Origin: an uncultured Flavobacteriaceae bacterium | GTDB taxonomy: Bacteria > Bacteroidota > Bacteroidia > Flavobacteriales > Flavobacteriaceae | Direction of reading: 5' to 3' | Length of the DNA: 64,000 nucleotides | Assembly (NCBI GenBank): GCA_905479475.1 | Contig: CAJQMT010000015.1 | Location: 1 to 64,000 of the forward strand | In this document: positions 57,970 to 64,000 of the stretch, in pieces | Position numbering within the stretch: the stretch's first letter is position 1 | Layout: the number at the start of each line of letters is the position of its first letter | Made by a program: the position numbers and the translations under genes | Notes under the pieces: model-generated | The model's database searches: none | What the model saw: the letters and a program-made list of their open reading frames with translations, nothing else | What the model was told of the DNA's origin: nothing

Positions 57970-58184
57970 ACCACAAGTATAACGATAAAAGAGGAAAACG
58001 CTGTTAAAAATATCAAAAAAGAACCAGCCTAGCTGTGTCTATGTATATGATACTTCGGAAGCGCTCGTGGAAAAAAATTAGTTGCGCTTGCGCTATAAAT
58101 TTGTGTTTAAAAAAAGCAGGATGTCTTTTGCTTGGAGAAGAGGAACAGTGTTCTTAAAAAAAGGATATTTGTTTGAGATCATAG

Positions 58185-58268
58185 TGCACACAACAGGACT
58201 TGAACCTGCACGTCCTTTCGGACACGAGCCCCTCAAGCCCGCGCGTCTACCAATTCCGCCATGTGTGC
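58185..58268 (-). tRNA. tRNA-Leu (GAG)
   Basis: GCACACA TGGCGGAATTGGTAGACGCG CGGGC TTGAGGG GCTCG, long variable arm, GCAGGTTCAAGTCCTGT TGTGTGC A; perfect acceptor stem. Confidence 0.95.
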
Positions 58269-58275
58269 TAATATG

Positions 58276-58307
58276 TCAAAAAAAAACCTCTCGTTAGAGA
58301 GGTTTTT
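58276..58307 (-). terminator. Hairpin between tRNA-Lys and tRNA-Leu
   Basis: AAAAACCTCTC-TAAC-GAGAGGTTTTTTTTT on the minus strand. Confidence 0.8.
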
Positions 58308-58308
58308 G

Positions 58309-58381
58309 TGACCGGGCTGGGGCTCGAACCCAGGACCCTCTCCTTAAAAGGGAGATGCTCTACCAACTGAGCTACCAGGTC
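58309..58381 (-). tRNA. tRNA-Lys (TTT)
   Basis: GACCTGGTAGCTCAGTTGGTAGAGCATCTCCCTTTTAAGGAGAGGGTCCTGGGTTCGAGCCCCAGCCCGGTCA; anticodon TTT. Confidence 0.94.
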
Positions 58382-58571
58382 ATACAATCTCTGATTGCGA
58401 GTGCAAATATAACGCCATATTTTAAGTTGGCAAATTTTTTATTGTAATTTTTTAAGAGAGAATGGAATCTTTATTTGACTAGAGAAAAAAGCTTTTTTTG
58501 AATTGCATAAATAAGAAAAAAAGAGAGAAAATCACCAGTTATTGAAATACCCTTGTTCTGTAAAATTACCT

Positions 58572-59069
58572 TTAGGATAAAAAGGCAATGGCACTAGTTT
58601 CAGAGAATTTCACTTGAATGTGTTCTTTTATAGAAGTGGAAAGAGACAGTCCTTTGAAATCTGCTTTTACAGGAAATTTCTTATGATTTCTATTTAACAA
58701 AACAGCTGTTTTGAAACGTTTTAGTGGAACCTCTAAAAAATGTTTGACACCATAAATGAGAGTTGTTCCTGAGGACAAAACATCGTCCACCAAAATAATG
58801 GATTTATTTTGATATTCAATAGCTTTGATGGAAGTTTCGATTTTGTCTAAAGGATTTTTTTTGTTCATTCTTACTTCGCAAAGAACTACCTGGATATCTG
58901 AAATTGTTTCAAGTACATTCTTTAAACGAGCGGCAAAAACATAACCATTTCCAGAAATACCCGCCAAAACAACCTCCGTTTCTTGACTATTGCTTTCTAA
59001 TATTTGATAGGCAATACGCCTTGTTTTGTGAATTATTTGTTCATTTGTAAGGATGGTAGTGTCTGTCAT
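58572..59069 (-). CDS. Phosphoribosyltransferase family protein (PyrR-like)
   Basis: RRIAYQILESNSQETEVVLAGISGNGYVFAARL; PRPP-loop-like SIILVDDVLSSGTTLIYGV. Confidence 0.88.
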   Translation of the reverse strand: MTDTTILTNEQIIHKTRRIAYQILESNSQETEVVLAGISGNGYVFAARLKNVLETISDIQVVLCEVRMNKKNPLDKIETSIKAIEYQNKSIILVDDVLSSGTTLIYGVKHFLEVPLKRFKTAVLLNRNHKKFPVKADFKGLSLSTSIKEHIQVKFSETSAIAFLS

Positions 59070-59156
59070 GAAAATTGTTTTTAAAACCCATTCAAATATA
59101 AAAAAACATCTCGAGAATTCTAAAGAGAAACCATCGGATTATTTGAGACGTATTGA

Positions 59157-59534
59157 TTAGGGGGATTCTTCTGTAGCATTGTAATCATCAATATCACGAC
59201 GGTCTTTTTTTGTAGGCCGTCCAGATCCTTTCTTACGGTAATAATCTTTGGAGTACTTTAAAAGCTCGGCTGCTTCAAATTGTTCTTTCGGAGTTGTGTC
59301 TTTTCTGTACAAATCGACCAATTTTGCACCGACGCGACTTTTGGGGAGGCCAATGACTTCCAATTCGTAGTTGATTTGGTTTTTACGAACGATTAGTTTC
59401 TCTCCAGTAAAAACCTCTTTTGCAGGTTTGACATTGGAGCCATTCAATTTCACCTGTCCTTTTTTACATGCATCTGTTGCTAAAGAACGGGTTTTGTAAT
59501 ATCGCACGGCCCATAGGTATTTGTCAATTCTCAT
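59157..59534 (-). CDS. S4-domain RNA-binding protein (HslR-like)
   Basis: MRIDKYLWAVRYYKTRSLATDACKKGQVKLNGSNVKPAKEV; C-terminal GRPTKKDRRDIDDY. Confidence 0.9.
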   Translation of the reverse strand: MRIDKYLWAVRYYKTRSLATDACKKGQVKLNGSNVKPAKEVFTGEKLIVRKNQINYELEVIGLPKSRVGAKLVDLYRKDTTPKEQFEAAELLKYSKDYYRKKGSGRPTKKDRRDIDDYNATEESP

Positions 59535-59663
59535 ATGAAAAGTTAAATTATGAAGAAACTCTTTTCACAAAGATAGGAAAATTGTACATTGCACTACTTA
59601 AAAAAAACAACAAGGAAAGGTCTAATATCACTGCCTTGAACGCTAATTATTTATTGAAAATAT

Positions 59664-60572
59664 ATGAATTTTTTAAAAAGTGTGCTGATAATTTTGGTCG
59701 TATTAACCTCTCTTTTTGCATGTGAGGAACAAAATCAAATGTCTGTTACAGACAACTTCGATCACGAAGGACAGATTGCTATTGATTTTGATTCTCTGAA
59801 ACAATATTTGCAAACGCACTATTACAATCCAAACGACGGTGCTATTTGGACAATTGGAAATGAGGAAGAAGGTGCATTGCCATCAGGCCAAGAAGTTGCT
59901 CTTTTTGAAGATCCAAATTTGGAAACCATGACGGATATTGAGGCCAATGATACAGACACCAACTACACCATGTATTTCTATAATGTAGAGGAAGGTGATG
60001 ATGGTTTGAATAGTCCTCTCTTAAAAACACCGAGTGTTTTGGATCAAGTTTATGTAGAATATACAGGAATGTTATTAGATAGTACAGTTTTTGACAAAAC
60101 GAAGAACTATCCTATATGGTTGAGTCTAAGAAAAACAGTGTTAGGTTTTTCTTACGGAATGACAAAGTTAGAAGGTGGAACATTGCAGACAAATCCTGAT
60201 TTGACCTACGAATACACCAATGTGGGTGAAGGATATGTTTTTTTTCCTTCCGGTTTGGGTTATAAAAACAATGCACAAGGATCTTTAATTGGTTCGAATT
60301 CACCACTTATTTTTAAGTTAGAATTGCATGATATTTCATTTGACGATCAGGACAACGACGGAATTCCTTCTCGTTATGAAACGACGACAAATGCAAATGG
60401 TACATTGAATTTGATAGACACAGATGGCGACGGTTACAATGACTATCGAGATCTCGATGATGACGGGAATGGTACGAAGACCAAAGAGCAAGCAGATACA
60501 GATGAAGACCAAGAAGTTTCAAGTGCGGAATTACAAAATTATTTGATGAACACTTATCCAGATCAATATTGA
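59664..60572 (+). CDS. Lipoprotein with FKBP-like PPIase region and Ca-binding-like Asp-rich tail
   Basis: Lipobox VLTSLFACEEQ; VLDQVYVEYTGMLLDSTVFDKTKNYPIWLSLRKTVLGFSYGMTKLEGG; DQDNDGIPSRYE and DTDGDGYNDYRDLDDDGNG. Confidence 0.8.
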   Translation: MNFLKSVLIILVVLTSLFACEEQNQMSVTDNFDHEGQIAIDFDSLKQYLQTHYYNPNDGAIWTIGNEEEGALPSGQEVALFEDPNLETMTDIEANDTDTNYTMYFYNVEEGDDGLNSPLLKTPSVLDQVYVEYTGMLLDSTVFDKTKNYPIWLSLRKTVLGFSYGMTKLEGGTLQTNPDLTYEYTNVGEGYVFFPSGLGYKNNAQGSLIGSNSPLIFKLELHDISFDDQDNDGIPSRYETTTNANGTLNLIDTDGDGYNDYRDLDDDGNGTKTKEQADTDEDQEVSSAELQNYLMNTYPDQY

Positions 60573-60592
60573 TCTACATAAATATTGTATTT

Positions 60593-60623
60593 AAAAGGAC
60601 TGCACGACAGCGGTCCTTTTTTT
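60593..60623 (+). terminator. Intrinsic terminator after the FKBP-like lipoprotein
   Basis: AAAAGGAC-TGCACGACAGCG-GTCCTTTTTTT. Confidence 0.7.
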
Positions 60624-60649
60624 AATTCCTTCGAATTGGGAGCCAAAGT

Positions 60650-62905
60650 TTACTCTTTCAGTAATTTCTCTTTTTTCTTATCAAATAAGGAGCTTTTTGC
60701 TTTTGGCCATAGGTTGTTGGACGTATCAACATCTGCAGTTTCTAAATCTGGATCGATTACAATGTTCTTGATTTCGATATCCGACGTTATTATTTTCTTT
60801 ACTTCTCGATCGTTTTTACGCCATATTTTAGCGGGGTATTTTTTTCTTTCTTTCGAACCATCTGCATAGGTGTATTCTACGAGGATAGGCATTACCAATC
60901 CACCAGGCTTGTCAAAGGTAACTTCGTAGAAATAGGTAGGAAGTTTTGCCTCCTCTTTGCTTTTGTAGTTGGCTTCTATAAAGTCATCCAATAATTTTAC
61001 TTGCAAGGCTTTTTCGGGTTCTCCTTCAGTAATTTCCTCTGTAGAAAGGTAGATAAAAGGTCTTAGTTGTTCAGGTGTTGTAATTCCATAGGGCTTGACA
61101 AGTTGCATCATTTTTTCAGTTGGCTTGTCAGTAACTCTGTATTGCTGTACAGATTTGATGCCAATGTCGGTAACATCTGTAGTGTAAAACCAACCTCTCC
61201 AAAACCAATCGAGATCTACCGCTGAAGCGTCTTCCATAGTCCTGAAAAAGTCCTCAGGTGTCGGGTGTTTGAACATCCATCTTTTTGCATAGGTTTGAAA
61301 AGCATGATCAAATAATTTTCCCCCTAGAATTGTTTTACGAAGCATGTAAAGCCCTGCTGCTGGTTTGGTGTAGGCATTTGGACCAAACTGATGTACGTTA
61401 TTTCCTTGCGTCATGATAGGAGAAATACCACTCTGATCTCCTTCCATGTAGGCAACAATGTCTCTTGGTAAATTTCCAGTTTCAAAATTTGAGTCAAACG
61501 AAAGCTCCGTCAATGTTTCTACAAAAGAGTTCAAACCTTCATCCATCCATGTCCATTGTCGTTCGTCAGAATTGACGATCATTGGAAAAAAGTTGTGTCC
61601 TATTTCATGGGTAATTACTCCAATCATCGCATCTCTTGTGCGATCTGAATAAGTGCCATCAGGTCTTGGACGACCATAATTCCAACAGATTTGTGGGTAT
61701 TCCATTCCTTGATTTTTGGAATGTACGGAAATCGCTTTGTGATACGGATAATTGAAGGTGTATTTCGAGTATTCTTTCAGGGTATGAGCCACTACTTTGG
61801 TAGAATATTCTTCCCACAATGGGTTGCCTTCTTTAGGATACAACGAGTAGGCCATTACTGATTTTCCAGCAATGTTGACAGCCATTCCGTCCCATATAAA
61901 TTTTCGAGAGGATGCAAATGCAAAATCTCGCACGTTTTTAGCATCAAACGTCCAAGTTTTGATTTCTTTACTTTTCTTTGTTTCAGCGAGCTCTGCCTCT
62001 GCTTGTGTAACAATGAGTACTGGTTTTTCAAACGATGTTTGTGCTTTTTTGAATCGTTTTAGCTGTATTTTTGTCAATACTTCTTTCGGGTTTTTTAATA
62101 CTCCAGTGGCATTTAAGATATGGTCTTTTGGAGTTGTGATGTTTACCTTAAAGTCTCCAAATTCCAATGCAAACTCACTTCTTCCCCAAAATTGCATGTT
62201 TTGCCACCCTTCGACATTGTTATACACAGCAAGGCGCGGATAAAACTGGGCAATCACATACAAATTATTTCCATCTGTTGGAAAATGCTCATAGCCCGAA
62301 CGGTCTCTTCGAGGAACATGGTTGTTGATATTGTACCACCATTTGATATTGAATTTGAACTTTTTGCCAGAAGCCAATGGCTTGGGCAAATCGATGCGCA
62401 TCATGGTTCGGTTGATATGATAAGACAGCGGATTCCCTTTACTGTTGTTTACATGTACAATATGGAACCCACCTTCAAACGGTTTGTCTATAAAATGGCT
62501 TGCAAATTTTTCAGGAGTGTAATAAGTTTCTGCTCCATCCCCTTCGATATCAGGAGTTTTAGAATCCTTGGCTCTTTTGTTTTGATCCAACTGTACCCAT
62601 AAGTACTCCAAAGTATCTTCTGAGTTGTTGTGATACGTGATGTTTTCTTCACCGTAAATTTTTTGGTTGGCATCGTCCAAAACAATGTCCATACGATAAT
62701 CTACTTTTTGTTGTGTGTAGTTTGCACCCGGTGCTCCAGAGGCAGTATGCTGACTATTCGGTGTATTAAATTCATCCTTTAGTTGTTTGAATTTATTGGT
62801 GTTTGTATGTCCTTTTTGGGTGGTTTTATTTTCTTCTACTTGAGCTCTTAAAGCAGAGCTTATCGCAAGGAAAAGGAGCATGGTGGTAAAATAGATTCTT
62901 TTCAT
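60650..62905 (-). CDS. M1 family metallopeptidase
   Basis: Zinc motif HEIGHNFFPMIVNSDERQWTWMDEGLNSF (HExxH-x18-E); GMEYPQICW; signal peptide MKRIYFTTMLLFLAISSALRAQ from 62905. Confidence 0.94.
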   Translation of the reverse strand: MKRIYFTTMLLFLAISSALRAQVEENKTTQKGHTNTNKFKQLKDEFNTPNSQHTASGAPGANYTQQKVDYRMDIVLDDANQKIYGEENITYHNNSEDTLEYLWVQLDQNKRAKDSKTPDIEGDGAETYYTPEKFASHFIDKPFEGGFHIVHVNNSKGNPLSYHINRTMMRIDLPKPLASGKKFKFNIKWWYNINNHVPRRDRSGYEHFPTDGNNLYVIAQFYPRLAVYNNVEGWQNMQFWGRSEFALEFGDFKVNITTPKDHILNATGVLKNPKEVLTKIQLKRFKKAQTSFEKPVLIVTQAEAELAETKKSKEIKTWTFDAKNVRDFAFASSRKFIWDGMAVNIAGKSVMAYSLYPKEGNPLWEEYSTKVVAHTLKEYSKYTFNYPYHKAISVHSKNQGMEYPQICWNYGRPRPDGTYSDRTRDAMIGVITHEIGHNFFPMIVNSDERQWTWMDEGLNSFVETLTELSFDSNFETGNLPRDIVAYMEGDQSGISPIMTQGNNVHQFGPNAYTKPAAGLYMLRKTILGGKLFDHAFQTYAKRWMFKHPTPEDFFRTMEDASAVDLDWFWRGWFYTTDVTDIGIKSVQQYRVTDKPTEKMMQLVKPYGITTPEQLRPFIYLSTEEITEGEPEKALQVKLLDDFIEANYKSKEEAKLPTYFYEVTFDKPGGLVMPILVEYTYADGSKERKKYPAKIWRKNDREVKKIITSDIEIKNIVIDPDLETADVDTSNNLWPKAKSSLFDKKKEKLLKE

Positions 62906-62933
62906 ACAAAGTAATTTGTTTGTTAATGAGTTT

Positions 62934-63434
62934 TTATTTTTTGGTGGATACAAAAGCGTTGGAATTGTTTCTTGTGAGAATAAAACTTTTGTGCTTGTCA
63001 TAGATGGATGTTTTTACAATATTTTCCTGTTCTTGAAATGAATTGTTGAGCACTGTATTTTGAATTCCCAATGATTGTATGGAGTCAATTTCAGCAACTT
63101 CTAAGTAAAAAAATACTTGATCATTTTTGTATTCGTTCCCAATATATTGAAACGGTTTGGGGTGTTTGTCAATATAGAAATGAAGATGGGAGTTCAAATA
63201 GCTTTTATAAATACGATCGATATTCAAAGGCTCTCTTTCGGTTCCCAATTCAATTTTGTCTTGAGATAACGTATTTATTTCGGTTTCTAAATCGTCGATA
63301 AAAACACGCACAATTATTTGTAGTGTTTGTTGTTCTTCCGAATAGTTGATTTGTGTCAAACTCATGAAAAATTTATGAGAAATCATAGCGGTACACAAAC
63401 AAAAAAAAAGAAGAAAAAGAATATTTCGTTTCAT
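62934..63434 (-). CDS. DUF6702-like small secreted protein
   Basis: N-terminal hydrophobic segment; HKFFMSLTQINYSEEQQTLQIIVRVFIDDLETEIN. Confidence 0.75.
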   Translation of the reverse strand: MKRNILFLLFFCLCTAMISHKFFMSLTQINYSEEQQTLQIIVRVFIDDLETEINTLSQDKIELGTEREPLNIDRIYKSYLNSHLHFYIDKHPKPFQYIGNEYKNDQVFFYLEVAEIDSIQSLGIQNTVLNNSFQEQENIVKTSIYDKHKSFILTRNNSNAFVSTKK

Positions 63435-63595
63435 GGCCGTTTTTTGGGTGGAATAAAGATGCTTAATTATTTAGAAATTTACAAACCGTACATTTCAAAA
63501 ATACAAGTTTAAATCTTAAAAAGAAGTTAAATACATTGTTAATAATTGCCTACTTTTAAGACGACAAATCTTTGTCAATAGAATAAATTTCAGGT

Positions 63596-64000
63596 ATGAA
63601 TAATATGATATTAGCGAGTTCATCAAGTGTTCATGGAAGTGGATACTTGGTTTACTTACACGAGGCTTTGAAAGAGCTTTTTTCGGGTTCCAAGCAGGTG
63701 CTATTTATCCCTTATGCTAGGCCAGGAGGTGTGTCATATGACACCTACACTTCTAGAGTTGTTAAAGGATTGCAGTTTTTAAATGTAGAGGTAAGAGGTT
63801 TGCATCAATTTTCAAATCCTGTGAAAGCACTGGAAGAGGCGGAGTCTGTTTTTGTGGGAGGAGGAAATACATTTGTGTTGGTGGATGCTTTGCACAAACA
63901 AGGCTTGTTTCCTGTTTTAAAAAGTAAAATAGAGGCAGGGATGCCTTATTTAGGAACGAGCGCAGGGAGCAATATTTGTGGTGTTACGATGCAAACAACG
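63596..64000 (+). CDS. pepE: Dipeptidase E (S51), truncated by the window end
   Basis: MNNMILASSSSVHGSGYLVYLHEAL...VLFIPYARPGGVSYDTYTSRV...EEAESVFVGGGNTFVLVDALHK...MPYLGTSAGSNICGVTMQTT; catalytic GTSAGSN. Confidence 0.92.
   Translation, partial: MNNMILASSSSVHGSGYLVYLHEALKELFSGSKQVLFIPYARPGGVSYDTYTSRVVKGLQFLNVEVRGLHQFSNPVKALEEAESVFVGGGNTFVLVDALHKQGLFPVLKSKIEAGMPYLGTSAGSNICGVTMQTT

Noticed and set aside
58082-58297. 71-aa plus-strand ORF (...TTGLEPARPFGHEPLKPARLPIPPC...)
   Set aside because: It is the antisense translation of tRNA-Leu at 58185-58268, a classic spurious call.
1-64000. CRISPR array, transposon, integron, prophage or defence island
   Set aside because: No regularly spaced repeats, transposase/integrase motifs or restriction/toxin cassette seen on either strand by eye. 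The solitary DUF1853 is not enough for a defence call.

Overview
The window looks like a chromosomal, mostly housekeeping segment of a Bacteroidota genome, probably Flavobacteriaceae. Support for this: low GC, a PorX-type regulator, an LpxC/FabZ fusion, TAnnTTTG-type promoter motifs, and many DUFs typical of that group. I call about 50 protein genes. They include mltG, dapF, rnhB, folP, fmt, two recQ-like helicases, a three-gene PPIase/SurA-like cluster, rsmD, lipA, a Na+/solute symporter, cinA, rpmB-rpmG-DUF4295, ftsY, rimO, ald, tsaE, porX, lpxD-lpxC/fabZ-lpxA-efp, bshA, a divergent MarR pair with yceI, pheT, an M1 peptidase and a partial pepE. There are three tRNAs (Met-CAT, Leu-GAG, Lys-TTT), all on the minus strand, and several hairpin terminators. 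I found no CRISPR array, transposase, integrase, prophage, rRNA, or obvious defence or biosynthetic island. The least explained item is a coupled module at 20426-22519: a pilin-like or membrane-anchored protein, an ASKHA-like DUF3822 protein, and RsmD. Next are a parvulin-less lipoprotein between two parvulins, duplicated-domain DUF1599 and DUF4494 proteins, a 22-codon ORF with an ATGA overlap, and a divergent MarR pair. All names come from reading protein motifs by eye; no database search was run.
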